Assembly (NCBI GenBank): GCA_943329165.2
Contig: CALQCV020000018.1
Coordinates: 1 to 15,137 of the forward strand
From: Candidatus Nitrotoga sp. CP45
GTDB taxonomy: Bacteria; Bacteroidota; Bacteroidia; Flavobacteriales; Flavobacteriaceae
Direction of reading: 5' to 3'
DNA: 15,137 nt
Shown here: positions 7,272-14,189 of the stretch, in pieces
How the letters are laid out: the number at the start of each line of letters is the position of its first letter
Position numbering within the stretch: the first letter of the stretch is position 1
Made by a program: the position numbers and the translations under genes
Notes under the pieces: model-generated
Seen by the model: the letters and a program-made list of their open reading frames with translations, nothing else
What the model was told of the DNA's origin: nothing
Database searches by the model: none

Positions 7272-7646
7272 CTAAATTATATCTATTCCGTTTTCTTCTA
7301 ATATTCCTAAAAGATAACTGCTTTCACTGGGATTGTATTTTTCGATTCCGCTTTGATACCATTTAGAAATAACTTCAATTTGGAAAGCAGTATAATCGTC
7401 ATCGTTTATACTAATTCCAAGCATTCCGGCCAAAAGAAAATCTTCTAAAACTTTATTGGTAACAATTAGTTTTGGAATCCCGTGATCAACTTTACCGTTC
7501 ATTCGTTCGTAATCTAATCGTCCTTGACTAAATCCAAAAACATAAGCCTCGTTTTGATTTTCATCCATCTTTAAATATGGATTTAAACCATTTGAATAAC
7601 CTTTTAAATAATCTTGTCTGTATACTGGACTGAATATATTCTTCAT
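7272..7646 (-). CDS. Conserved-looking small protein of unknown function
   Basis: A 124-residue cytoplasmic protein that I cannot assign to a named family. It has no signal peptide or membrane segment and is rich in aromatic residues and in Asp/Glu. Visible features are an N-terminal RQDYLKGYSNGLNPY (10-24), a Gly-Tyr-rich YVFGFSQGRLDYERMNG (35-51) and a hydrophobic VLEDFLLAGMLGI (66-78). A C-terminal WYQSGIEKYNPSESSYLLGILEENGI (96-121) follows. Codon use looks like its neighbours. It converges on the GNAT gene with one base between the two stops, so no terminator separates them. It has its own likely -7 element (7686-7679) and is insulated from the peroxidase gene by the terminator at 7781-7811, so it appears to be transcribed alone. 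Confidence 0.75.
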   Translation of the reverse strand: MKNIFSPVYRQDYLKGYSNGLNPYLKMDENQNEAYVFGFSQGRLDYERMNGKVDHGIPKLIVTNKVLEDFLLAGMLGISINDDDYTAFQIEVISKWYQSGIEKYNPSESSYLLGILEENGIDII

Positions 7647-7678
7647 AACTAGAAATGTGGTGGTATTGAAATTTTTTT

Positions 7679-7686
7679 CAAACTTA
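7679..7686 (-). promoter_or_regulatory. Likely -7 element (TAAGTTTG) for the unknown 124-residue gene
   Basis: TAAGTTTG on the minus strand fits TAnnTTTG exactly and lies 33 bases before the ATG at 7646. No TTG is found at the usual -33 spacing. It lies downstream of the strong terminator, so a separate promoter is needed here. Confidence 0.4.
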
Positions 7687-7780
7687 TAGAGAATGATTGT
7701 GTAATTATATAAAAATCGTTCAAAGGAATAAAAACTCTTTAAATCACAACAGCAGTGTCGTTAATCGATAAAATAAATGC

Positions 7781-7811
7781 AAAAAGCCTGATGAACTTCA
7801 TCAGGCTTTTT
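7781..7811 (-). terminator. Strong bidirectional rho-independent terminator behind the peroxidase gene
   Basis: A perfect 14-base-pair stem (7781-7794 AAAAAGCCTGATGA with 7798-7811 TCATCAGGCTTTTT) closes a three-base loop. The A-run and T-run are part of the stem, so it can stop transcripts on both strands. It begins 21 bases after the peroxidase stop codon and serves that gene on the minus strand. It is the only classical intrinsic terminator I see in the window. Confidence 0.9.
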
Positions 7812-7832
7812 GAAATAAAAAATTTTTAATTA

Positions 7833-8429
7833 CTATTTTCCATTAATCCATCCTACGATTGCAGCATCTGTTGGTAATACTCTTGGAGATAACACTTTCA
7901 CCAATTCTCCTTTTTCATTAATTAAATATTTTTGGAAGTTCCACTCCACTTCGCTGTCTTGCAAACCGTTCTTACTTTTCTGTGTCAAGAACTTATAAAC
8001 ATTGTCAATATCACTTCCTTTTACAGAAACTTTGCTCATCATTGGAAACGTAACACCATAATTTAATTGACAAAACTTGGCAATCTGTTCATTACTTCCT
8101 GGTTCTTGTGAACCAAAATTATTAGCTGGAAAACCTACTATTACAAAATTAAGATCTTTATACTTCTCGTATATCGCTTCCAAATCTTTGTATTGTGGTG
8201 TAAGTCCACATTCTGAAGCCGTATTCACTATTAATATTTTTTTTCCTTTTAGAGAAGCAAAATCAAACTCCTTACCATATAAATCGGTTACTTTAAATTG
8301 ATAGATTGTCTCTGCCGAAATAGCTGCTTGTGTTTCCATTGTTTTATTATTTGTTTTATTATACTGTGCCTGATTTTGACAACTCCAAAGCAGCAATAAG
8401 CTGCAAGTTAATAGTAGAGACTTTCTCAT
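7833..8429 (-). CDS. Glutathione peroxidase family protein (Cys type), predicted lipoprotein
   Basis: Reduces hydroperoxides. Numbering from ATG 8429 gives 198 residues. Residues 1-17 are a lipoprotein signal peptide (MRKSLLLTCSLLLLWSC) with C17 as the lipidated Cys, so the enzyme should face the periplasm. The peroxidatic residue is C74 in NTASECGLTP, encoded TGT and not a selenocysteine codon. The rest of the catalytic tetrad is Q108 in GSQEPG and W163-N164 in EWNFQKYL. C120 in FCQLNYGVTFP sits 46 residues after C74, the spacing of the two redox cysteines in yeast Gpx3. That suggests a thioredoxin-type 2-Cys mechanism rather than true glutathione use. The usual FPCNQFG motif reads FPANNFG. 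An ATG nine codons upstream (8456) would also keep the signal peptide and is the main alternative start. It follows ccsBA on the same strand but has an intervening palindrome, and a terminator follows it. Confidence 0.9.
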   Translation of the reverse strand: MRKSLLLTCSLLLLWSCQNQAQYNKTNNKTMETQAAISAETIYQFKVTDLYGKEFDFASLKGKKILIVNTASECGLTPQYKDLEAIYEKYKDLNFVIVGFPANNFGSQEPGSNEQIAKFCQLNYGVTFPMMSKVSVKGSDIDNVYKFLTQKSKNGLQDSEVEWNFQKYLINEKGELVKVLSPRVLPTDAAIVGWINGK

Positions 8430-8481
8430 AGCTTTAATTTTTATAAAATTACTCATTATTTTAAAAGTTCATGTTATACAA

Positions 8482-8499
8482 TTGCTAAAGTTTTAGCAA
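8482..8499. promoter_or_regulatory. Perfect 18-base palindrome TTGCTAAAGTTTTAGCAA upstream of the peroxidase gene
   Basis: Arms 8482-8489 and 8492-8499 are exact reverse complements around GT. The palindrome lies 53-70 bases before the chosen peroxidase ATG and 36-53 bases after the ccsBA stop, both read on the minus strand. There is no T-run after it, so it is a poor terminator; an operator for a dimeric regulator is the better reading. No convincing TAnnTTTG element could be placed around it. Confidence 0.4.
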
Positions 8500-8534
8500 A
8501 GCAAAAAGTCACAATTACATCAGGACTTTATTTG

Positions 8535-11500
8535 TTACTTTCTATAATATTTTCGATGCTTAAAATACGCTACTAGTCCTATTAAACTCATTCCACCCAA
8601 CGATTGCCAGATCCAACTTAAAGATTTGGCTTCTCCACTAGCATAAGAGTGCAAACCTACCAAGTGGAAATTTACTCCATAATAAGTGAATAATATAGAC
8701 ACAAAAGCATACATCGCCATTAAATTAAATATCCATTTGTTTCGCAATGCTGGAACAAACCGTGCGTGAATAACAAAGGCATAAACCATAATACTAATTA
8801 AAGCCCAAGTTTCTTTTGGATCCCAACCCCAATACCTACCCCAACTTTCATTGGCCCATTGTCCGCCTAAAAAGTTACCAATAGTTAGCATTATCAATCC
8901 AACTGTCAAGGCCATTTCATTGATAATCGTAATTTCTTTGATATTCAATTCCATTATAGTTTTGTTTTTTTCGGTGGTGAAAATCATCAATAACAAGGAT
9001 ACAAAACCTAAAATCATTCCTAACGCAAACGGCCCATAACTAGCCACAATAACCGCAACATGTATCATTAACCAATACGAATTTAACACGGGTTGCAAAT
9101 TCGCAATTTCGGGATCAATCCAATTCGCATAAGCTGCTGTTAATATTATAGCCGATACAAAAGCACAGGCAGCAACTGTTAATTTCGAAGTACTTTTATA
9201 ATAGATTCCAAAAAATACCGAACCCAAAAATTCAGGTGAAAAAGCCGGTTTCATTTTCCATGCAAATGCCAGTCCGAAGAACATAGTTGACCAAGCCACG
9301 TAAACAATGGCTTCGTACGCATTACTCCATGGCGCGTGACCCGAAATATACCAGCGGAAAATTAATGCTATCGTATGCAAAGTGAAAAATAATCCTATTA
9401 TCACATGCATACTATTAACTAGAAATGTCAACCATTTTCTTTCTTTAAAAATTCCGATTATGATAAACAAAAACAGTAATGCGGATGCTGTTAAATACCA
9501 ATAAGGCAATTTTTGCAGCACATCGTATTTGTTATACAATATCTCATAATCTATCTTTTTATCTGATGGACGAACCGCTTTTCCAAACTTTTTTTGGTAA
9601 TTTTCAATACCTACCAAAAATGTATTTGCCATCGTATAATTGTTATCCTGTGTTGCTTTTAACAAAGTATCAAGATAAATTGGTAGTGCATTTTTAATAG
9701 TGTCTAAAGCTGTTCCTGTTTGATGACTCGCTTCTAAAAACGAAACCCATTTGTTATTGGCATCTTTTGGTATTGGGAAAATCCGCAATATTTTTCCGCT
9801 TAAAGCTGCATTTAAAAGATTTACTTTTTTGTCAGTTTCTACAAAGTCTTTTTCAAACTGATTCGGATTAGCTGCTTTATAGGATTCATCCAAATAAGGC
9901 GATAATTTATAATTTCCTCTGTCATCAAAACACGAACGGAATGTGGCATATTTTGCATCCGATTTAATACCCAGAATTTTTCGGATACTATCATTACCAC
10001 TTTTTATATAAATCAAAGGAACTTCAAACCAAACGGATGGAAACTGTGTCATCGAAATAAAAACTTGATCAGAATTCATTTCGTTGTGTGTGTTTTTGTG
10101 ACTCACTTTTCGCAACAATTCTGATGAAAACGTATTAATAGGTTTCATTCTTCCGCCATCATCCTGAATAACCAATCTTCCAAACTGAGCGGCATGTTTT
10201 TCGGAAACCTTATATTTATTAAGAACGGAATCTATCTGCCTTTGCGAAGACATATTGTTATGACTGCCATTATTTTGAGCCAATCCGTTAAAAGAAATTA
10301 ACAAAATTAGTGTAGATAAAAGTTTGGCTTTTTTCGTTTTCACATTGTCCAATTTTCGTTTTAAATCGGTAAACCGCGTGTTTTTAACAAACAAAATAGC
10401 CAACATACAAAAGAACAACATGAAATAACCAATATACGTTATGGCCGTTCCCCAAAAATCATGATTTACAGAAAGAACGGTTCCTTTTTCATCAGGATCA
10501 AAAGACGCTTGGAAGAAACGATATCCCTTATGGTCTAAAATATTATTCATATATATTCTAGCATCATACTTTTTGGTAGAATCCAGAATAGTAACTTTAC
10601 TTTCATAAGACGAATAGCTTTTTTCGGTTCCTGGGTATTTTTGTGCAATAAAATCATTGAGTTTTAGGCTAAAAGGTAAGGTATAAACTTTACTACCGTA
10701 ACTCAATGTAAACTCAAGATTTCCAAGTTTGACTACCTTTGGCTCGCCTTGTTTTCCTTTTGATCCAACTAACGTAACTTCTTGTGCTGCGCCATCAGTT
10801 TTTAAAAGTAATGTAACGGCATCATCACCATTTTTGGCTTTAAAATTACCACTGGCTTGATACGTTTTAAATCCTCTTTTAGGCTGGTCGGGAATTACGA
10901 ATTGTGCGCCACCAACAGTATACAAAGAGCGATACATTAACGGTTGAACCACATCTTTAGTTACTTTTCCTTGGAATTTATCCGCCATTCGCATGAACTG
11001 TCCATCAAACGGAGAAGAAATAGTATTGGTTTGGGTATCAATATTAATCGCGCCTTTGGTTGGTTTGTTTAAAGCAAATAGCACATTGTGAATATCCTGA
11101 ATTTCACCTTCTTTGAGCATGTGTTCGTGACGTGTTCCGCCACCCGATTCTACCAACTTCAGATAAACATCGCCTGTAGCTGATTCTTTTATAGTTTCTT
11201 TGGCATCAAGCACAAAGTCTTTAAACTGGACTTCAAACGGAACGTTATCAAATTTGTCGTGAATAGAAAAATGGTTGTTGGTAACTGGAGACAGCAACAA
11301 TGGTTTTTCAAAAACTCGGCGCATCATTTTTCCTTCGTACATACCATCAACAAAAACCGTTAAATAATTTTTATCAGAAAAAAACTGATTGGAAGCAGCT
11401 CCCTCGCGTATCGGCATCATGCCTTCGTAACTTATATATCGGGTAATAAAAGCACCCGAAATGATAAAAATCCACGATAGATGCAGCAATAAAGTTGCCC

Positions 11501-11729
11501 ATTTTTCTTTTTTATACAATTGATAACGCTTGATATTTCCGATGAAATTAATTACAAAAAACAACATGATTCCTTCGAACCACCAGGCATTGTAAACCCA
11601 TATTCTTGCTGTGTCAGTATTGTATTTGCTTTCGACGAATGTTCCGACAGCCATCGCCACAGCAAAACCAAGAAACAAAATAGCCATTAAACGTGTAGAG
11701 AATAAAATCGAGTATATTTTCTTTTCCAT
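8535..11729 (-). CDS. Fused cytochrome c synthetase, System II (ResB-CcsA, CcsBA)
   Basis: Exports heme and attaches it to CxxCH of apocytochromes c at the outer face of the inner membrane. Numbering from ATG 11729 gives 1064 residues. The N-terminal ResB half has TM segments near 15-32, 49-66, 77-95 and 426-448, with a large periplasmic domain at about 100-420. A signal-like hydrophobic stretch (470-484) leads into a second periplasmic domain (485-740). The C-terminal CcsA half has about eight TM segments (741-1056). It includes the heme-binding WWD motif WANESWGRYWGWDPKETW (958-975). Four heme-handling histidines are present: H83 and H988 in membrane segments, H890 and H1027 (GLHSYASGE) periplasmic. 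Their spacings (98 and 39 in the C-terminal half) closely match fused CcsBA proteins. The frame extends to a TTG at 11774, but that codon lies inside the -7 element, so ATG 11729 is preferred. It is divergent from the DUF2520 gene. Confidence 0.94.
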   Translation of the reverse strand: MEKKIYSILFSTRLMAILFLGFAVAMAVGTFVESKYNTDTARIWVYNAWWFEGIMLFFVINFIGNIKRYQLYKKEKWATLLLHLSWIFIISGAFITRYISYEGMMPIREGAASNQFFSDKNYLTVFVDGMYEGKMMRRVFEKPLLLSPVTNNHFSIHDKFDNVPFEVQFKDFVLDAKETIKESATGDVYLKLVESGGGTRHEHMLKEGEIQDIHNVLFALNKPTKGAINIDTQTNTISSPFDGQFMRMADKFQGKVTKDVVQPLMYRSLYTVGGAQFVIPDQPKRGFKTYQASGNFKAKNGDDAVTLLLKTDGAAQEVTLVGSKGKQGEPKVVKLGNLEFTLSYGSKVYTLPFSLKLNDFIAQKYPGTEKSYSSYESKVTILDSTKKYDARIYMNNILDHKGYRFFQASFDPDEKGTVLSVNHDFWGTAITYIGYFMLFFCMLAILFVKNTRFTDLKRKLDNVKTKKAKLLSTLILLISFNGLAQNNGSHNNMSSQRQIDSVLNKYKVSEKHAAQFGRLVIQDDGGRMKPINTFSSELLRKVSHKNTHNEMNSDQVFISMTQFPSVWFEVPLIYIKSGNDSIRKILGIKSDAKYATFRSCFDDRGNYKLSPYLDESYKAANPNQFEKDFVETDKKVNLLNAALSGKILRIFPIPKDANNKWVSFLEASHQTGTALDTIKNALPIYLDTLLKATQDNNYTMANTFLVGIENYQKKFGKAVRPSDKKIDYEILYNKYDVLQKLPYWYLTASALLFLFIIIGIFKERKWLTFLVNSMHVIIGLFFTLHTIALIFRWYISGHAPWSNAYEAIVYVAWSTMFFGLAFAWKMKPAFSPEFLGSVFFGIYYKSTSKLTVAACAFVSAIILTAAYANWIDPEIANLQPVLNSYWLMIHVAVIVASYGPFALGMILGFVSLLLMIFTTEKNKTIMELNIKEITIINEMALTVGLIMLTIGNFLGGQWANESWGRYWGWDPKETWALISIMVYAFVIHARFVPALRNKWIFNLMAMYAFVSILFTYYGVNFHLVGLHSYASGEAKSLSWIWQSLGGMSLIGLVAYFKHRKYYRK

Positions 11730-11771
11730 AAGTTGGAATAAATTTTTAAAAATCCTTACTTTTCGGGAGTA

Positions 11772-11779
11772 CAAAAATA
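11772..11779 (-). promoter_or_regulatory. Likely -7 element for ccsBA (TATTTTTG)
   Basis: TATTTTTG on the minus strand fits TAnnTTTG and lies 42 bases before the ATG at 11729, giving a leader of about 35 bases. No TTG stands at the usual -33 distance. This placement also decides the start codon, because the longer TTG start would overlap the element. Confidence 0.4.
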
Positions 11780-11894
11780 TGGTAAATAAATAGATTTCTA
11801 CTTCATTTATTTAGGGTTTTAGTACTTTTTTATGAGTTGTTGATTTCTTTTATTTAAACTAAAAAATGAAAATTATTTTCGATAATTTAGCCCC

Positions 11895-12656
11895 ATGATT
11901 CGAGTATCGATTATTGGTTCGGGAAATGTTGCCCAGCATCTTATTGAAGCATTCAGTAAAACCGCTGATATTGAATTAGTTCAAGTATATGCGAGAAAGA
12001 CAGCAGCAGTTTCTCAATTGATTCCAATTGACAAAATAACTTCTGATTTTAGCGAATTAAAACCTGTTGACCTTACGATTATTGCAGTCACTGATGATGC
12101 TATTGCAAGTGTTTCAAAACAACTTCTGTTTAAAAATCAATTTGTTGTACATACTTCGGGAAGTGTATCAATAGAAACACTGGACAGCAAAAACCGTCAA
12201 GGTGTTTTTTATCCGTTGCAAACGTTTTCCAAATCAAAAGAAGTCGATTTTAAAATAATTCCGATTTGCCTGGAAGCACAAAACGAAAAAGACTTTCAAA
12301 TCCTTGAAACCGTTGCTACATGCATTTCAAACACAGTTTATAAAATCAATTCCCAGCAACGAAAAGCATTGCATATAGCCGCTGTTTTTGTGTCTAACTT
12401 TGTCAATCATTTGTATCAAATTGGTAACGATATTTGCATTAAAAATGAGTTATCGTTTGATATTTTAAAACCTTTAATTCAGGAAACGGCTACTAAAATT
12501 TTGAGCCTTTCGCCAAAAGAAGCGCAAACCGGACCAGCCAAACGTAAAGACACTCAAATAATAAATGCGCATCTGAACTTTTTAAAAGATGACAACCAAA
12601 AAGAAATCTATAAATTGCTAACAAAATCAATTATCGATAATGGGAAAAAGTTATAA
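11895..12656 (+). CDS. DUF2520 / Rossmann-like NAD(P)-binding protein
   Basis: A 253-residue cytoplasmic protein of the Rossmann-like plus DUF2520 architecture, related to F420- and pyrroline-5-carboxylate-reductase-type dehydrogenases. The dinucleotide loop is IIGSGNVAQHL (6-16). The family blocks HTSGS, GVFYPLQTFSK, ALHIAAVFVSNFVNHLY and TGPAKRKDT follow in order; the last is the hallmark of the DUF2520 helical domain. The reaction is not established for the family; a dehydrogenase role is inference. It overlaps the KdsC-like gene by 17 bases in another frame, so the two are co-transcribed and probably translationally coupled. Upstream, TAATTTAG (11883-11890) is one base off the -7 consensus and only four bases before the ATG. 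If it is used, the mRNA would be almost leaderless. It is divergent from ccsBA. Confidence 0.88.
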   Translation: MIRVSIIGSGNVAQHLIEAFSKTADIELVQVYARKTAAVSQLIPIDKITSDFSELKPVDLTIIAVTDDAIASVSKQLLFKNQFVVHTSGSVSIETLDSKNRQGVFYPLQTFSKSKEVDFKIIPICLEAQNEKDFQILETVATCISNTVYKINSQQRKALHIAAVFVSNFVNHLYQIGNDICIKNELSFDILKPLIQETATKILSLSPKEAQTGPAKRKDTQIINAHLNFLKDDNQKEIYKLLTKSIIDNGKKL

Positions 12657-13167
12657 AGAAATACTAAACAACATCACGACTTTAATTTTTGATGTAGATG
12701 GTGTATTAACTGATAGTTCAGTTCATATCACACCAACAGGCGAAATGTTACGAATAATGAACATTCGTGATGGTTTTGCTCTGAAAGCTGCCATTGAAAG
12801 CGGTTATCGTGTTTGCATCATTTCGGGCGGAAATAATGAAGGCGTCCGCATCCGATTACAAAATTTGGGGATTACAGATATTCATTTAGCTTCGCCTGAT
12901 AAAGTCGCCACTTTTAATGAATACATTAAAAAATACAAGATAAATCCAGAAGAAGTTTTATATATGGGTGATGATATTCCCGATTATCATGTGATGCAGT
13001 TAGTTGGGTTAGCCGTCTGTCCGCAAGATGCAAGTCAGGAAATAAAAGCGATCTGCAAATACATTTCACATAAGAAAGGTGGAAAAGGCGCAGTTCGGGA
13101 AATGATTGAACAGGTAATGAAAGTGCAAGGCAAGTGGCATATGTATTATAATGGAAAACATGATTAG
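12640..13167 (+). CDS. kdsC: KdsC-like HAD phosphatase (3-deoxy-D-manno-octulosonate 8-phosphate phosphatase)
   Basis: A 175-residue class C0 HAD phosphatase. By family it removes the phosphate of KDO 8-phosphate, giving the KDO that is joined to lipid A in the inner core. Motif I is FDVDGVLTD (17-25) with nucleophile D18 and acid/base D20. Motif II is S62 in CIISGG. The motif III Lys is K88 in SPDK, and motif IV is MGDDIPD (109-115). The C-terminal KKGGKGAVREMIE loop is typical of tetrameric KdsC. There is no cap domain, as expected. No kdsA or kdsB is nearby, so assignment rests on sequence alone; sugar or nucleotide phosphatases of the same subfamily (such as the phosphatase domain of CMP-sialate synthases) are the alternative. 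It begins inside the end of the DUF2520 gene. Its TAG stop lies inside the first unit of a CTGAGA-rich repeat. Confidence 0.88.
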   Translation: MGKSYKEILNNITTLIFDVDGVLTDSSVHITPTGEMLRIMNIRDGFALKAAIESGYRVCIISGGNNEGVRIRLQNLGITDIHLASPDKVATFNEYIKKYKINPEEVLYMGDDIPDYHVMQLVGLAVCPQDASQEIKAICKYISHKKGGKGAVREMIEQVMKVQGKWHMYYNGKHD

Positions 13168-13250
13168 TCTCAGTAAACAGTCTCAGTACGCAGAAAAACT
13201 GAGACTGAGACTGAAAACTAATTTGAACACTAAAATCTTATACTGAACAC
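13166..13250. repeat. CTGAGA/CTGAAAAC-type repeat with hairpin between kdsC and ubiA
   Basis: The 89-base gap is built from variants of one short unit. AGTCTCAGT occurs at 13166-13174 and 13179-13187. Its inverse ACTGAGACTGAGACTG lies at 13198-13213, followed by CTGAAAACT (13211-13219). TGAACACT occurs twice further on, at about 13224 and 13243. An exact 10-base-pair hairpin can form between 13178-13187 and 13198-13207 with a 10-base loop. No T-run follows, so it is not a classical terminator. The repeat begins in the stop codon of kdsC. Confidence 0.6.
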
Positions 13251-13256
13251 TTTTAT

Positions 13257-14189
13257 ATGAAATACCTAAAATTAATACGTTACCAAAATCTACTGCTACT
13301 TGCTTTTATGCAGCTACTTTTTCGTTATGGATTTTTGAAATTCCAAAACATCTTTTTATCACTAAATGATTGGCAATATGGATTGTTAGTTTTGGCAACC
13401 ATTTTAATTGCCGCTGCCGGATATGTTATCAATGATATTTTGGATCAGGAAACGGATTATGATAACGATAAGGGAAATGTAATTGTTGGTAAATTTATTT
13501 CTGAAAAAGCGGCTTACAACTTGTATTTTGTACTCAATATAACCGGAGTTGGGATTGGTTATTATTTAGCCAATGTGATTCACAAACCTAGCTTTGCTGG
13601 TGCGTTTATAATTGTTTCTGCCACATTATATATGTATGCTACGAGTTTAAAACAAATGCTTTTGATAGGTAATATTGTTGTTGCTTTGCTACTATCATTT
13701 AGTGTTGTTATAATTGGACTTTTTGATTTGTTGCCGGCCACTTATGAAGGGAATCAAACAGAAATGGGTGTTATGTTTTCGATATTAATTGACTATGCAA
13801 TTTTTGCGTTTATAATTAATTTGATTCGAGAAATAGTGAAAGACATGGAAGATGTAGAAGGCGATTACAATAACGGAATGAGCACTTTACCAATTGCAAT
13901 CGGAAATGAAAAAACTTCAAAGATTGCTGCAGTATTAGGTTTTATTGCAACGCTGATTTTGCTTTGGTACATGAATGATAATTTAATGTCGTCTAAACTA
14001 TATTATGCGGTCATTTATGGGTTACTATTTGTTGTAGCTCCAATGATTTTCTTTGTGGTTAAAATTTGGAACGCCAAAACAAAAGAAGATTTTCGTTTAC
14101 TAAGTACTGTTTTGAAATGGATAATATTTTTTGGAATTCTATCCATCTTAGCTGTCAATTTAAACATAATGCAGAATGTTAAAGGATAA
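13257..14189 (+). CDS. UbiA-family prenyltransferase, possibly geranylgeranylglycerol-phosphate type
   Basis: A 310-residue integral membrane enzyme that transfers a polyprenyl chain from its diphosphate to an acceptor. Both Asp-rich Mg-diphosphate motifs are intact: NDILDQETD (59-67) and KDMEDVEGD (195-203). About eight or nine hydrophobic helices span the rest; 40-57, 88-105, 113-127, 134-155, 175-190, 223-240, 250-270 and 285-305 are clear. RGFLSE-type MenA signatures are not seen, and the enzyme is not near menD, so the acceptor is open. Flavobacterial relatives are commonly labelled geranylgeranylglycerol-phosphate geranylgeranyltransferase, an ether-lipid-type activity. That label comes from similarity and nothing in the window tests it. 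The gene overlaps maf by 14 bases. It is separated from kdsC by the hairpin-forming repeat. Confidence 0.85.
   Translation: MKYLKLIRYQNLLLLAFMQLLFRYGFLKFQNIFLSLNDWQYGLLVLATILIAAAGYVINDILDQETDYDNDKGNVIVGKFISEKAAYNLYFVLNITGVGIGYYLANVIHKPSFAGAFIIVSATLYMYATSLKQMLLIGNIVVALLLSFSVVIIGLFDLLPATYEGNQTEMGVMFSILIDYAIFAFIINLIREIVKDMEDVEGDYNNGMSTLPIAIGNEKTSKIAAVLGFIATLILLWYMNDNLMSSKLYYAVIYGLLFVVAPMIFFVVKIWNAKTKEDFRLLSTVLKWIIFFGILSILAVNLNIMQNVKG

Noticed and set aside
8077..8301. Plus-strand open frame opposite the peroxidase gene, and similar antisense frames opposite lpxA, lpxC/fabZ, lpxD, menD and ccsBA
   Set aside because: Each is the mirror of a well-identified gene, lacks family signatures and has unusual residue composition.
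7833..8429. Selenoprotein reading of the glutathione peroxidase
   Set aside because: The catalytic codon is TGT (Cys), with no in-frame TGA at that place.
11730..11774. 15-residue N-terminal extension of CcsBA from a TTG codon
   Set aside because: The TTG lies inside the likely -7 element TATTTTTG, so it would not be in the transcript; ATG 11729 gives the usual ResB N-terminus.
13178..13207. Hairpin after kdsC as an intrinsic terminator
   Set aside because: No T-run follows the stem on either strand, and the surrounding repeat explains the pairing.
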